Shown here: positions 23,511 to 33,355 of the stretch, piece by piece | Layout: each line of letters opens with the position of its first letter | Position numbering within the stretch: the stretch's first letter is position 1 | Assembly: GCF_011044495.1 (NCBI RefSeq) | Contig: NZ_CP049143.1 | Coordinates: forward strand, 620,001 to 684,000 | Length of the DNA stretch: 64,000 nucleotides | Direction: 5' to 3' | Source: Roseimicrobium sp. ORNL1 | Lineage (GTDB): Bacteria; Verrucomicrobiota; Verrucomicrobiia; Verrucomicrobiales; Verrucomicrobiaceae | Notes under the pieces: generated by a model | Told to the model about the DNA's origin: nothing | Database searches by the model: none | What the model saw: the letters and a program-made list of their open reading frames with translations, nothing else | Position numbers and translations under genes: made by a program

Positions 23511-24482
23511 TCACCTCCCACTCCGCGGATCCAGCGCATCACGCAGGCCATCACCGAGGAAGTTCAGGGCGAGAAGGGTGAGGGCAAAAAAGAGACCGGG
23601 AAAAGTCAACAGCCACCAGGCATTCTCGATCTGTGTGGATCCGTCATTGATCAACACACCCCAAGAAGCGGCAGGTGGTTGAATGCCCAAGCCGAGGAAA
23701 CTCAGGGTGGCTTCCAGCAGCATGACGCCGGGAACAGTCAGGCTGGCGTAAATGATGACCGGGCCAATCACATTCGGCAAAAGGTGACGACCCAGGATGC
23801 TCCAACCGCGGGCACCGAAAGCGCGTGCGGCGGTGATGAACTCCTGCTTTCGCAAAGCCAGTGTCTGTCCACGCACTACGCGTGCCATGGTGAGCCATTC
23901 CACCGCACCGATGGCCGCAAACAGGATGATGAAGCTGGCATTGAACCCAATGTCTTCCAACGCCCCCTTTACCCCGGGAATGACTCCGAGCCAATTGAGC
24001 ACCTTTGCGGTGAAATGCTCGACGGCCTCGTTCTTTCCCAAGACGGCATTGAGCAGGATGACGAATACGATGAAGGGAAACGCATACAGGATATCCACGA
24101 TGCGCATCATGAAGGCATCGAGCCGGCCACCCACCAGGCCTGAGACCAGTCCGTAGGTAACACCGATCACTGCGGCGACCGCTGTGGCCACCAGCCCCAC
24201 GAGTAGCGAGACCCGACCGCCATACATCACTCGAGTAGCCACATCACGCCCCAGAGAGTCTGTCCCCATCCAATGTTGCGCGGAAGGGGGCGAAGCTTGC
24301 TTCTGCAAATCCTGATCCGACTGCTTGTAGGGAGACCGCATGGGGCCAAAGACGCAGACTGCCCCCAGGATAATCAGAAAAATGAACCCGCCTACCGCGA
24401 GCACATTGTGCGTAAGGCGTCGGAAAGCGAGGCGCCACGGCGACTCACCTGCGATGGGTGCGATTGGAGAAACGGCACTCAT
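23511..24482 (-). CDS. oligopeptide/dipeptide ABC transporter permease, DppC/OppC type
   Basis: This is an inner-membrane permease of a peptide-type ABC importer. The 323-residue protein has an N-terminal helix, the family segment WMGTDSLGRDVATRVMYGGR, and the EAA coupling loop in EFITAARAFGARGWSILGRH. The C-terminal LSFLGLGIQPPAASWGVLI motif is typical of OppC/DppC. A longer loop near residues 160-190 separates two transmembrane helices. The start is 6 bases after the DppB-type gene. No ATPase gene follows. Confidence 0.93.
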   Translation of the reverse strand: MSAVSPIAPIAGESPWRLAFRRLTHNVLAVGGFIFLIILGAVCVFGPMRSPYKQSDQDLQKQASPPSAQHWMGTDSLGRDVATRVMYGGRVSLLVGLVATAVAAVIGVTYGLVSGLVGGRLDAFMMRIVDILYAFPFIVFVILLNAVLGKNEAVEHFTAKVLNWLGVIPGVKGALEDIGFNASFIILFAAIGAVEWLTMARVVRGQTLALRKQEFITAARAFGARGWSILGRHLLPNVIGPVIIYASLTVPGVMLLEATLSFLGLGIQPPAASWGVLINDGSTQIENAWWLLTFPGLFFALTLLALNFLGDGLRDALDPRSGR

Positions 24483-24488
24483 GTCACG

Positions 24489-25409
24489 TCACGTCTTGAG
24501 GCCAATCTTGGGGTTCACCGCAGCCTGGAGCAGGTCCACGAGGATGTTGAACACGACCACCAGCACCGCGAAAAAGAGCGTGATGCCCATGGCGAGATTG
24601 TGATCATTCTCGAAAGCCGAGTTCACGAAGTGCTGCCCGAGACCGGGAATCTGGAAGACTGTCTCAATGACGAAGGATCCCGTAAGCAAACCAGCCACCG
24701 CAGGGCCGAGGTAATTCAGCACAGGAAGGCAGGCCAGCTTCATGGCGTGCCGCACCACCACGCCGCGCTCATCCACTCCCTTGGCCCGAGCGGTGCGGAT
24801 GAAGTCCTGCACCAGGGTCTCCCGCAGTCCTCCACGCGTCAGACGCGCAATGGGGCCACTGTAGATGAAGCCCAGTGTCAACGAAGGCAGGACCCAATCA
24901 CCCGGGTCCATCCAGCCTGATACATTAAACCAGCCCAGCCAGAGTCCAAAAATCAGCGCGACGATGGGCCCCAGGACCAAGCTTGGCAGGCAGACACCCA
25001 GAGTGGCGAGGAACGTAGCCGTCCGATCCTGCCACGTGTGTGGCTTCAGTGCCGCGATGGCTCCCAGGGGAATTCCCAGAAGCAACGCGATCAGAAGCGA
25101 GGGAACGGCAATGGCCAGCGACACTGGAAACGCCTGCACAATGATCTCACCGACACCCCGCCCCGGCTTCTTCATGCAGTTGGGAGGGTTCAAGGTGGCG
25201 TAGTGCGTGAAGACACGCCAAAGCTGTTCGTCCCACCTCTTGTTGAATCCAAAGTATTCCTCAAAGCGGGCCCGTTGCTCCGGCGGAATCTCCCTTTCAT
25301 TGTTGAATGGGCTGCTTGGCGAAAGCTTCTGCAGGAAAAACGTGATCACCAGCACCGCCAGCACCACAACGATGCCCTGAAGAATGCGGCTGGCGAGGAA
25401 TTGAACCAT
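24489..25409 (-). CDS. oligopeptide/dipeptide ABC transporter permease, DppB/OppB type
   Basis: This is the partner permease of the preceding entry. The 306-residue protein begins with MVQFLASRILQGIVVVLAVL, the first membrane helix. It carries the EAA-type loop in DFIRTARAKGVDERGVVVRH and ends with the family segment FNILVDLLQAAVNPKIG. Length and motifs are those of ordinary OppB/DppB proteins, in contrast with the enlarged permease of the divergent operon. It follows the binding-protein gene by 27 bases. Confidence 0.94.
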   Translation of the reverse strand: MVQFLASRILQGIVVVLAVLVITFFLQKLSPSSPFNNEREIPPEQRARFEEYFGFNKRWDEQLWRVFTHYATLNPPNCMKKPGRGVGEIIVQAFPVSLAIAVPSLLIALLLGIPLGAIAALKPHTWQDRTATFLATLGVCLPSLVLGPIVALIFGLWLGWFNVSGWMDPGDWVLPSLTLGFIYSGPIARLTRGGLRETLVQDFIRTARAKGVDERGVVVRHAMKLACLPVLNYLGPAVAGLLTGSFVIETVFQIPGLGQHFVNSAFENDHNLAMGITLFFAVLVVVFNILVDLLQAAVNPKIGLKT

Positions 25410-25436
25410 GAGGCGCTTCGTTTTGTTTTCCTTGAA

Positions 25437-27071
25437 TCAGGGGGCAAGTTCAAGCGCCTTGTAAGAACGATGTTCGAGGACGCTGGGTTTCCAACCCTTC
25501 ACCTCCGGTCGCATCAGGTAGCTGTGCACATACCAGTAAATGGGAATGATGGGGAGATCCTCAAGCAACAGGGCCTCTGCCTGCCCCAGCAGTTCGAGGC
25601 GCTTTTTCGCATCGCCTTCTACCGAGGACTTCGCCAGCAACTCGTCATAGGCAGGATTGCTCCATCCCGTCTCGTTGTTGCCGTCGCCTGTCTTCCAGAT
25701 GCTGAGGAACGTGTACGGATCAGGGTAGTCTCCCACCCAGCCGGCGCGGCACACAGAATAGTCCAACCGGCGTTGTGATTCGAGATAGACGCCCCAGTCT
25801 TGATTGTGAATGCCCACCGGAATGTTCAGGTGCTTCTTCCACATTTCCTGGATGGCTTCTGCGATGGTGCGATGGCCTTCGCTGGTATTGATGAGGATGT
25901 CGAACTTGGGGAAGCCCTTGCCGTCTGGAAAGCCAGCCTCTGCCAGCAAGCGACGGGCTTCCTCCGGATCAAACTTCAACACCTGTGGCGCATTCGTGTA
26001 GCCGAGGTATTCCGGGTGCGGGGTCATACCCACGGCAGGCTTCTGTCCGCCCCTGAGTACATTCTTGATCAAACTCTCGCGATCCACCGCGAGTGCCAGT
26101 GCGCGCCGCACGCGCTTGTCGTTGAGCGGCGGCTTGGTGGTGTTGATCCGGTAGAAATAGACGCTCAGCAGCGGATCCTCATGAAATACATCCTGGTGAT
26201 TTTTGCGGTAGTCCGGAATCTGCGGCAGCGGCATGGTCATGGTGGCATGCAACTGCCCGTCACGAAACGCACGCTCCTCCGTGGCATCACTCTTGATGGG
26301 CAGGAAGACAATTTCGTTCAGCTTCACCGCGCCCGCGTCCCAATAGTACGGGTTCCGTTCCACCGTGGTGGAATGGGTGAAGCGCCATTCCTTGAGACGG
26401 AAGGGGCCGTTGCCCACCATGTTCCCCGCGCGGGTCCAGCGCGATTCGCGATCTGTCATGCTGCCAAACTTCTCAACCACATGCCGTGGGACAGGGAACC
26501 ACGAATAGTGCTTCATCATTCCCAGCACATAGGGCATGGGACCCGTGAGCGTGAGCTCGAGTGTGTGGTCGTCCTTCGCCTTGATCCCCACTTCCGAGAA
26601 ATCCTTGATTTTTCCGGCATTAAACTCCTCCGCATTCTTCAGCGGAAAGAGCATGGACGCATACTGGGCTATCAACTCAGGAGTGAGCATCCGCTGGTAA
26701 GACCACACGAAATCATGGGCGGTGAGTGGAGTTCCATCGCTCCACTTGGCCTCCGGCCGGAGGTGGAAGGTCCAGTGGATGAAATCTGTGGTTTCCCAGC
26801 TCGAAGCCACTCCGGGAGCGTTGGCATCAGGGTTGTTTGGGTCAGGAGCGACGAGGCCCTCAAAGAGGGCGGAGAAGATCATGTGCTCAGGCTGACCCGT
26901 GGCCAGGTGGGGATCGAGCGTGCCGACCTCTGACCCATTGCCAAGAATAAGACGCTGCTCACGCGCCGCCGCAATGACGCGAGGTGGCCGGTTGGTGCGC
27001 CACTCATGGAAGGCGTACACTCCCGTGACCAGGAACACCAGAACGGCGAGGCGGATAAGCCAGGATTTCAT
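25437..27071 (-). CDS. peptide ABC transporter substrate-binding protein (family 5, OppA-like)
   Basis: This periplasmic binding protein captures oligopeptides or related ligands for the two permeases encoded downstream. From the ATG at 27071 it has 544 residues and starts MKSWLIRLAVLVFLVTGVYA, a signal peptide or anchor. Family 5 features include SEVGTLDPHLATGQPEHMIF near the mature N-terminus and RPEAKWSDGTPLTAHDFVWS. An in-frame start five codons upstream (27086) cannot be excluded. It is the first gene of a three-gene minus-strand operon with no ATPase. Confidence 0.92.
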   Translation of the reverse strand: MKSWLIRLAVLVFLVTGVYAFHEWRTNRPPRVIAAAREQRLILGNGSEVGTLDPHLATGQPEHMIFSALFEGLVAPDPNNPDANAPGVASSWETTDFIHWTFHLRPEAKWSDGTPLTAHDFVWSYQRMLTPELIAQYASMLFPLKNAEEFNAGKIKDFSEVGIKAKDDHTLELTLTGPMPYVLGMMKHYSWFPVPRHVVEKFGSMTDRESRWTRAGNMVGNGPFRLKEWRFTHSTTVERNPYYWDAGAVKLNEIVFLPIKSDATEERAFRDGQLHATMTMPLPQIPDYRKNHQDVFHEDPLLSVYFYRINTTKPPLNDKRVRRALALAVDRESLIKNVLRGGQKPAVGMTPHPEYLGYTNAPQVLKFDPEEARRLLAEAGFPDGKGFPKFDILINTSEGHRTIAEAIQEMWKKHLNIPVGIHNQDWGVYLESQRRLDYSVCRAGWVGDYPDPYTFLSIWKTGDGNNETGWSNPAYDELLAKSSVEGDAKKRLELLGQAEALLLEDLPIIPIYWYVHSYLMRPEVKGWKPSVLEHRSYKALELAP

Positions 27072-27405
27072 GGTGGAAACAGTCATTAGGGGCAGGGCAG
27101 CGTTCAAATAATCATGAGCAATTGGGCCGCGGTGGGGTCGAAGTACGGTGGCGCATGATGCTAAAAGCGTACCGGAGTCCGGAGCAATCATCTTTTCTCG
27201 CAGAAAGCGCTTCTTTGAGCGTAAATTTCAACTTCATGCGTAGATGATGATTGGTAAGTGTGCACCCGGCCCCTGCGGCGGCGGTTGACTTCCGGGTCGG
27301 AGTCGCCAAAGCCCTTGTGCCCACGCGCCTGCCGATCCAAGCTTTGCCCGTGACTCTGAACTTGCCTGCTTAGACCTGAACTGATCCCGTTTTGCCAGCC
27401 TGCCC
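27072..27405. other. divergent intergenic region between two peptide-transporter operons
   Basis: This 334-base region separates the minus-strand and plus-strand transporter operons and must hold their promoters. A TTGACT hexamer occurs at 27285-27290, but no good -10 sits 16-18 bases downstream. No regulator gene, riboswitch or strong inverted repeat was recognised. Confidence 0.5.
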
Positions 27406-28923
27406 ATGAGGGACTATTTCATTCGCCGCTTCCTATTGATGATTCCGACGCTGGTCGGAGCGACGATGATCGTCTACTTCATCATCCGCATGGCGCCGGG
27501 CGGCCCGGTCGAGGCCATGATGCGACAGCAGCAGGCGCTCAATGCCCAGCGCAGCATGAAGGACCCGGGAGGCAGCCTGAGTGAGGAGCAAAAGGACCAG
27601 CTCCTGATGCACTTCAAACTCGATAAGCCGTACCTCATTGGTTACCTCATGTGGCTCGGAGCTCTACCGAGTGAAGAGCAATATCAAATGATTCCCCTGG
27701 AGGGCGTGCCCAAAAGCGTCCCGGTGAAGCTGACGGTGGCAGAGCTCGACAAAGGTGGGACCCCCACAGGCAAGATGGTGGAAGTCGAGGCCACGGCTCA
27801 TACGGATGGAAGTGTGGTAGGTGCCAACGGCCAGGCAATCCCCACGTGGCGGGCGACCCCGGACTGGGACAATGACCGGATGATCGTGTCCCGAGCTGGA
27901 TGGTCTGGTTGGTTTAGCTCCCTATTCAATGCATCACAGCGCAGCCAGAAGGTGGAGATGAAGAGGGTGGAGCAGAAGGTGGAAGCGAACCTACGCCGGC
28001 TGCTGCCGAAGAAGCAATGGACCCCCACCAACGCTTATGAAGTGGTGAAGGCCACGGTGAGCACGGATGGCAGCATCGTGGGAGCGGACAGGAAAAAAAT
28101 CGACGGATGGAGAGCTCGCACTGACTGGAACAAGGGGCGCATCGTGGCCTACAGGCCGGACTTTGAAGGCGTGCTGCAGGGAACTTTTTACGACTCCCTC
28201 CGGTACAATGAACCTGTGGTGAACATGATGGCCGCGCGCATGCCGGTGTCCCTTTTCTACGGCCTGATTTCGACCATCATCACCTATGTCATCTGCCTTC
28301 CGCTCGGGATCTTGAAGGCCATTAGACATCGGACCGTTCTCGACAACACTACGTCCCTCCTGATTTTTGCCGGATACGCGGTGCCGGCCTTCGTACTGGG
28401 CAGTGTCCTGGCCGTGTTCCTCGCGGCAAGGTTCGGCTGGTTCCCGACATCAGGGTTTGTCAGTGAGAACTTCGAGGATCTTTCCATCGGAGGGAAGGCG
28501 TGGGACCTGATCCATCACGGTACCCTTCCGATGATTTGCTACCTCATCGGAAACTTCGCGTTCCTCACGATGCTCATGAAAAACAGCCTGCTGGACAACC
28601 TCGCGGCTGATTACGTGAGGACGGCCATTGCCAAGGGCTCCGGCTTCAAGACAGCCGTCTTCCGCCATGCGCTGAGGAATTCGCTCATTCCCATCATGAC
28701 CACCCTGGGAGGCATCGTGGGTGTGTTCGTCACCGGCTCGATTTTGATTGAGCGCATTTTTGATATCAATGGCTTCGGCATGCTGAGCTATCAGGCGATT
28801 CTGGACCGCGACATGTTCCTGATGATGGGAATTCTCACGGTGAATGTGTTCCTCATCATGCTGGGGAATATCCTCTCTGACTACTTCGTGGCCCTGATGG
28901 ATCCACGCATCCGCTTTGACTAG
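27406..28923 (+). CDS. YejB-like ABC transporter permease with a duplicated soluble insertion
   Basis: This is an inner-membrane permease of a YejABEF-type importer (microcin C/oligopeptide). The N-terminus MRDYFIRRFLLMIPTLVGAT and the C-terminal half are typical, including FYDSLRYNEPVVNMM, the coupling loop DYVRTAIAKGSGFKTAVFRH and the end YFVALMDPRIRFD. At 505 residues it is far longer than E. coli YejB (about 364). The excess lies between helix 1 and helix 2. It contains two related copies (residues about 124-171 and 212-254) with the pattern TDGS[VI]VGA...W[RA].[TR].DW[DN].[DG]R. The insertion is predicted to be periplasmic; its role is unknown. Confidence 0.88.
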   Translation: MRDYFIRRFLLMIPTLVGATMIVYFIIRMAPGGPVEAMMRQQQALNAQRSMKDPGGSLSEEQKDQLLMHFKLDKPYLIGYLMWLGALPSEEQYQMIPLEGVPKSVPVKLTVAELDKGGTPTGKMVEVEATAHTDGSVVGANGQAIPTWRATPDWDNDRMIVSRAGWSGWFSSLFNASQRSQKVEMKRVEQKVEANLRRLLPKKQWTPTNAYEVVKATVSTDGSIVGADRKKIDGWRARTDWNKGRIVAYRPDFEGVLQGTFYDSLRYNEPVVNMMAARMPVSLFYGLISTIITYVICLPLGILKAIRHRTVLDNTTSLLIFAGYAVPAFVLGSVLAVFLAARFGWFPTSGFVSENFEDLSIGGKAWDLIHHGTLPMICYLIGNFAFLTMLMKNSLLDNLAADYVRTAIAKGSGFKTAVFRHALRNSLIPIMTTLGGIVGVFVTGSILIERIFDINGFGMLSYQAILDRDMFLMMGILTVNVFLIMLGNILSDYFVALMDPRIRFD

Positions 28924-28926
28924 GAG

Positions 28927-30444
28927 ATGTCCCCGAGAAATTTTGGCCTGCTTCTGACCCTGTATGCAGCCCTCGCGGGAGTGCTCCGCGGGCTGGGACT
29001 GAATGTGCCTGTGTTCAAAGTGCCCTTCTTGGGTGGTGAGACCGCCGGGTGGATCTTGAGTGTCCTGTTCTTTTTGGTCGGCCTGTGGTTGCTGATTTCA
29101 GGCTCCAGGGATTGGCAGTTGAGCCCCCTTACGCTCAAGCAAATTCGCCGGTTCCGCTCCATCAAGCAGGGCTATTGGTCCTTCCTGATCCTGCTAGCGC
29201 TGACGGGCGTGGCAATGCTGGACAACCTCCTCGTGGGCAGGCGTGCGCTCGCTGTGAAGTATGAAGGCCAGCTCTACCTCCCCTTCATCCAGGACGGCAT
29301 CATTCCGGGCAGCAAGTTCGGCCTCGGCTATGAGGCGGAAACTGACTATCGCGAGCTGCGCAAACTTTTCCAAAAGGAGAACAAGGGCAACTGGGTCGTG
29401 CTTCCTTTGATTCCCTTCGCTCCCAGCCAGGATTCGCCCGATGTCATCGAAGTGCTGGAGAAGCGCGGAGATGGAAAGTACTACCGCCAAGGCATCGACG
29501 AGCCTTTCAGCGGACGCGCCTATACCTCCTTCAAAGAGAAGCCCACCCAGAAGCGCCGCGAGTACACGCTCCGCTATGGAGTCTTCCAAGGCGAGATGCG
29601 CGGATGGGACGCGAAGGGGGAGCAGAACGAGCGCGGCAAATATCAAGACGGCAAGCGCACGACATACACCGACTACCAAAACGGTGCAGGAGAGGCACTG
29701 GAGACCCAGGCGAGCCCTGACCTGCAGGCGCAGATCTTCCCACCAGCTGCCCCTTCATGGCACAATGGCCACTTCCTCGGCACGAGCTCCTCTGGGGGTG
29801 ACATCCTGGCCACGCTATTCGGTGGATGGCAGCAGGCTCTTCTCGCCTCTGTGCTGTACGTCACGTTTGTCTTTGTAGCGGGCGTGGTGGTGGGGGGTGT
29901 CTCGGGATACTTCGGCGGGCTGACGGACTTGCTCGGCCAGCGCATCCTGGAAATCTGGGCCGCACTGCCATTCCTCTTTGTGGTGATGATCGTGAGTTCA
30001 CTCATCGAGCCGCGGTTGCTCATTCTCGTGGGCATCATCGCCTTCTTCGGGTGGAAGGGCGTCGCCAGCTACATCCGTACGGAAACCTTGAGGGAAAAGG
30101 CGAGGGACTACGTGGCCGCAGCGAAACTCACTGGCGCCAGCACGGGGCGCATCCTCTTCAAGCATGTGCTGCCAAATACGATCTCTGTGCTGGTGACGCT
30201 GGCTCCGTTTGAAGTGACGGGCATCATCACCTCGCTGGCGGCGCTGGACTTCCTTGGCTTCGGTCTGCCGCCGGATGAGCCCAGTTGGGGACGTCTGCTC
30301 CAGGAAGGCACGGAGAATTTCAACTACCCATGGATTGTCGCTTCCGCCTTCGCGGCGATGGTCATCGTGCTGGTGCTCGTCACGTTTGTCGGGGAAGCGA
30401 TCCGTGAGGCCTTTGATCCCAAGAAATTCACGACGTACCGCTGA
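28927..30444 (+). CDS. YejE-like ABC transporter permease with N-terminal extension and MORN/YwqK-like insertion
   Basis: This is the second permease of the Yej-like system. YejE features include IKQGYWSFLILLALTGVAML, ALAVKYEGQLYLPF, HFLGTSSSGGDILATLFGGW, the coupling loop DYVAAAKLTGASTGRILFKH and the end FVGEAIREAFDPKKF. The 505-residue chain has two additions. An N-terminal block (residues 1-60) has two extra hydrophobic helices. A hydrophilic insertion at about 169-262 has glycine/tyrosine-rich repeats such as YYRQGIDEPFSGRAYTSF and GVFQGEMRGWDAKG, resembling MORN/YwqK repeats. It starts 3 bases after the YejB-like gene. Confidence 0.87.
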   Translation: MSPRNFGLLLTLYAALAGVLRGLGLNVPVFKVPFLGGETAGWILSVLFFLVGLWLLISGSRDWQLSPLTLKQIRRFRSIKQGYWSFLILLALTGVAMLDNLLVGRRALAVKYEGQLYLPFIQDGIIPGSKFGLGYEAETDYRELRKLFQKENKGNWVVLPLIPFAPSQDSPDVIEVLEKRGDGKYYRQGIDEPFSGRAYTSFKEKPTQKRREYTLRYGVFQGEMRGWDAKGEQNERGKYQDGKRTTYTDYQNGAGEALETQASPDLQAQIFPPAAPSWHNGHFLGTSSSGGDILATLFGGWQQALLASVLYVTFVFVAGVVVGGVSGYFGGLTDLLGQRILEIWAALPFLFVVMIVSSLIEPRLLILVGIIAFFGWKGVASYIRTETLREKARDYVAAAKLTGASTGRILFKHVLPNTISVLVTLAPFEVTGIITSLAALDFLGFGLPPDEPSWGRLLQEGTENFNYPWIVASAFAAMVIVLVLVTFVGEAIREAFDPKKFTTYR

Positions 30445-32372
30445 TGAACGCGCGCTTTCTTCACCTCCTGTATGCCGCGGCCATCACCGCATGGATGGCG
30501 GTATCCATGCCCGCTTCGGCCGCAGACGATCGGTTTCCTCCTTACGACAACACTTCGGAGGTGCAGGCCTTCTGGAAATCGCAGCCGGAGTTCTTCCAGT
30601 GGAAGACACCTGAGGATCTGCCCAAGGATCTGAAATGGGAAAATGGTGGGGACAACCTTCCTGAAATGGGCGACCCTGCTGCCAAGAAGGGCGGCACCTT
30701 CCACGACATGGTGGACACCTTTCCCGCCACGCTGCGCAACATTGGCCCCGATGCCAACAACTCCTTCCGCAGCGAGCACCATGACAACATCCTGATCACG
30801 CTGGTGCAGCGTCATTTGAACGTGGACGCATGGGTGCCAGCCCTGGCAGATCAATGGGCCATTTCGCCGGACAGGAAGACTGTTTACTACAAGCTCGATC
30901 CGAAGGCCACCTACTCAGACGGCAAACCAGTGCGGGTGGAGGATTTCTTCATGACGTTCTACATCATGCGCAGTCCCCATATTCAGGACCCGTGGTACAA
31001 CGACTTCTACAAAAAGGAATATTCCAATATCACCAAGTATGATGAACACACGCTGTCCATCACCATTCCTGCGGTGAAGCCGGACCCGCTGTGGTTCGCG
31101 GACCTTCCACCCTCGCCCATGGAGTTCTACAAGGAGTTCTCGGAGGACTTCCCCAAGCGCTATCAGTGGCGCAAGACACCCACCACCGGCGCCTACGAAA
31201 TCTACGACGACGATGTGAAGAAGGGGCGCTCCATCACACTGACGCGCGTGAAGGACTGGTGGGCGAAGGACAAGAAGCATTTCCGCTATCGCTTCAATCC
31301 GGACTACATCCAGTACACCGTCGTCGGCAGCCTGGACAAGGCGTTCGAAATCTTCCGTCAGGGGAAGCTCGACTGGTTCGCGATGGGTCTGCCTCGCTAT
31401 TGGTATGACAAGTCCGAGATTCCGGAGGTGTACAAGGGATACATTGAGCGGCAGATCTTCTTCAATGACTATCCGCGCATCTCTCGCGGCATCTATATCA
31501 ACCAGAGCAAGCCTGAACTGGACAAGCTCGATGTGCGCATTGGCATTGCCCACTCGCTGAACTTCCAGAAGGTCATTGATGTGGACTTTCGCGGTGACTA
31601 CCAGCGGATGAAAAGCACCTTTGCTGGATTTGGGAGATTCACGAATCCCAACGTCCGCCCCAGGGAGTACGATGTGGTCAAGGCACGCGAACACTTTGCC
31701 AAGGCGGGGTACACCAAAGCGGGGCCTGACGGTGTGCTCGTGAATGGCTCAGGTCGCAGGCTGTCGTTCACGTTGTCCATGCCTCAGGGGCCGTTTGTTC
31801 CCATGATGCTCCGCTTGAAGGAAGAAGCGCTCAAGGCAGGCCTGGATATTGTGGTGGAAGCGCAGGATTCCACCCAGCTCTTCAAGAAGCTGGATCAAAA
31901 GAACCACGAAATGTGCCTCGTGGGTTATGGCGCTTCGCTACCCTATCCGCGCTTTTGGGAGAACTATCATAGCGATAATGCGTGGAAGATCGGTCCTGAT
32001 GGCACGAAGAAGATCGTGCCGGACACCAACAACATCACCATGACGGCGGATCCCGTGATGGACCCCATCATCGATCGGCAACGCATCGCGGCCACGGAAG
32101 ATGAGATGCAGGATCTCTCCTGGAAACTCCAGGAAATGGTGGAGGCTTTGAGCGTGTCCATTCCCGCGTGGGAGTCGCCCTCTTACCGCTTCTCCCACTG
32201 GCGCTGGATTCGCTGGCCACACGACGGCAACCTCAAGCGCAGCCAGCTTCCCCTGGATACCATGGTCCACTGGATTGACGAGGACGTGGAAAAAGAAACC
32301 CGCGAGGCCATGCGTGAAGGCAAGTCCTTTGGCGAGGTCATTCGCATCTTCGACCAATTCCGGATTCAATGA
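30444..32372 (+). CDS. YejA-like extracellular solute-binding protein (family 5)
   Basis: This is the periplasmic binding protein of the Yej-like importer. The 642-residue protein starts with a signal peptide ending near MPASAADDR. Family 5/YejA features include [20 protein letters not shown] near residues 75-95 and the ligand-pocket segment [20 protein letters not shown]. The ATG overlaps the stop of the preceding permease by one base, and its own stop overlaps the ATPase start in an ATGA. In E. coli the binding-protein gene comes first; here it is third. Confidence 0.9.
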   Translation: MNARFLHLLYAAAITAWMAVSMPASAADDRFPPYDNTSEVQAFWKSQPEFFQWKTPEDLPKDLKWENGGDNLPEMGDPAAKKGGTFHDMVDTFPATLRNIGPDANNSFRSEHHDNILITLVQRHLNVDAWVPALADQWAISPDRKTVYYKLDPKATYSDGKPVRVEDFFMTFYIMRSPHIQDPWYNDFYKKEYSNITKYDEHTLSITIPAVKPDPLWFADLPPSPMEFYKEFSEDFPKRYQWRKTPTTGAYEIYDDDVKKGRSITLTRVKDWWAKDKKHFRYRFNPDYIQYTVVGSLDKAFEIFRQGKLDWFAMGLPRYWYDKSEIPEVYKGYIERQIFFNDYPRISRGIYINQSKPELDKLDVRIGIAHSLNFQKVIDVDFRGDYQRMKSTFAGFGRFTNPNVRPREYDVVKAREHFAKAGYTKAGPDGVLVNGSGRRLSFTLSMPQGPFVPMMLRLKEEALKAGLDIVVEAQDSTQLFKKLDQKNHEMCLVGYGASLPYPRFWENYHSDNAWKIGPDGTKKIVPDTNNITMTADPVMDPIIDRQRIAATEDEMQDLSWKLQEMVEALSVSIPAWESPSYRFSHWRWIRWPHDGNLKRSQLPLDTMVHWIDEDVEKETREAMREGKSFGEVIRIFDQFRIQ

Positions 32373-33355
32373 GCAGCGGCGCCTCCATTCTAGAAGTCAG
32401 GAATCTCGTCACCGCGTTCGACACGGACGCGGGACGCGTGGTCGCCGTGGACGGCATCAGCTTCGAAGTGCCGCGTGGAAAGACGCTCGGCATCGTCGGG
32501 GAGTCAGGATGCGGCAAGAGCGTGACGGCCTTTTCCATCACGCGATTGCTGCCCCAGCCCCATGGCAAGATTCTTGAGGGTGACATCCTCTATGAAGACC
32601 GCAATCTTCCCAAGCTCCCCTTGGACGAGATGAAGAAGCTGCGCGGGAAGGAAATCAGCATGATCTTCCAGGAGCCCATGACGGCGCTCAACCCCGTGCA
32701 GACGGTGGGCCGACAGCTGGCGGAAGCGATTCTCCTGCACTCGGACTGCGGCAGGCGTGAGGTGCTGGAGCGTTCGCTGGAACTCATGCGGAAGGTGCGC
32801 ATCCCTTCGCCTGAGGTGCGCCTCGGAGAGTATCCCCACCAGCTCAGCGGTGGCATGCGCCAGCGTGTGATGATCGCCATGGCGCTGATCCACAAGCCGA
32901 AGCTGCTCATCGCGGATGAACCTACCACCGCACTGGATGTGACGGTGCAGGCGCAGATTTTGGAGCTCATCTCGGACCTGCAAAAGGAAATGGGCATGAG
33001 CGTGGTGCTCATCACGCATGACATGGGCGTCATTGCGGAAGTTTGCGATGAGGTCGTGGTGATGTACGCCGGTCGCATCGTGGAGCGCGCTCCGGTGTTC
33101 GAGCTCTTTGCCAATCCGCGTCACGCATACACGCGCGGACTGCTGGCTTCGATTCCCCGCCTGGATGATGTGCCCAAGACCAAGCTGCGCGCCATCCCGG
33201 GAAGTGTGCCGGCGATCAATACGCTGAAGCCCGGCTGCCGCTTCGCGGAGCGCTCTGGGAAGCCGCATGAACACGATCATCTGAACGTGCGCCCGCCCTA
33301 CCACGAAATCTCCCCCGGTCATTGGGTGGAGCATTGCCCCATCTGCGTCTCATGA
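32369..33355 (+). CDS. oligopeptide ABC transporter ATP-binding protein, OppD/DppD type
   Basis: This ATPase powers the Yej-like importer. The 328-residue protein has Walker A GESGCGKS (residues 44-51), signature LSGGMRQR, and Walker [14 protein letters not shown]. The C-terminal oligopeptide extension follows ([20 protein letters not shown]). It overlaps the binding-protein gene by ATGA and the next ATPase by ATGA. E. coli YejF is a single fused ATPase; here the two halves are separate genes. Confidence 0.96.
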   Translation: MSSGASILEVRNLVTAFDTDAGRVVAVDGISFEVPRGKTLGIVGESGCGKSVTAFSITRLLPQPHGKILEGDILYEDRNLPKLPLDEMKKLRGKEISMIFQEPMTALNPVQTVGRQLAEAILLHSDCGRREVLERSLELMRKVRIPSPEVRLGEYPHQLSGGMRQRVMIAMALIHKPKLLIADEPTTALDVTVQAQILELISDLQKEMGMSVVLITHDMGVIAEVCDEVVVMYAGRIVERAPVFELFANPRHAYTRGLLASIPRLDDVPKTKLRAIPGSVPAINTLKPGCRFAERSGKPHEHDHLNVRPPYHEISPGHWVEHCPICVS

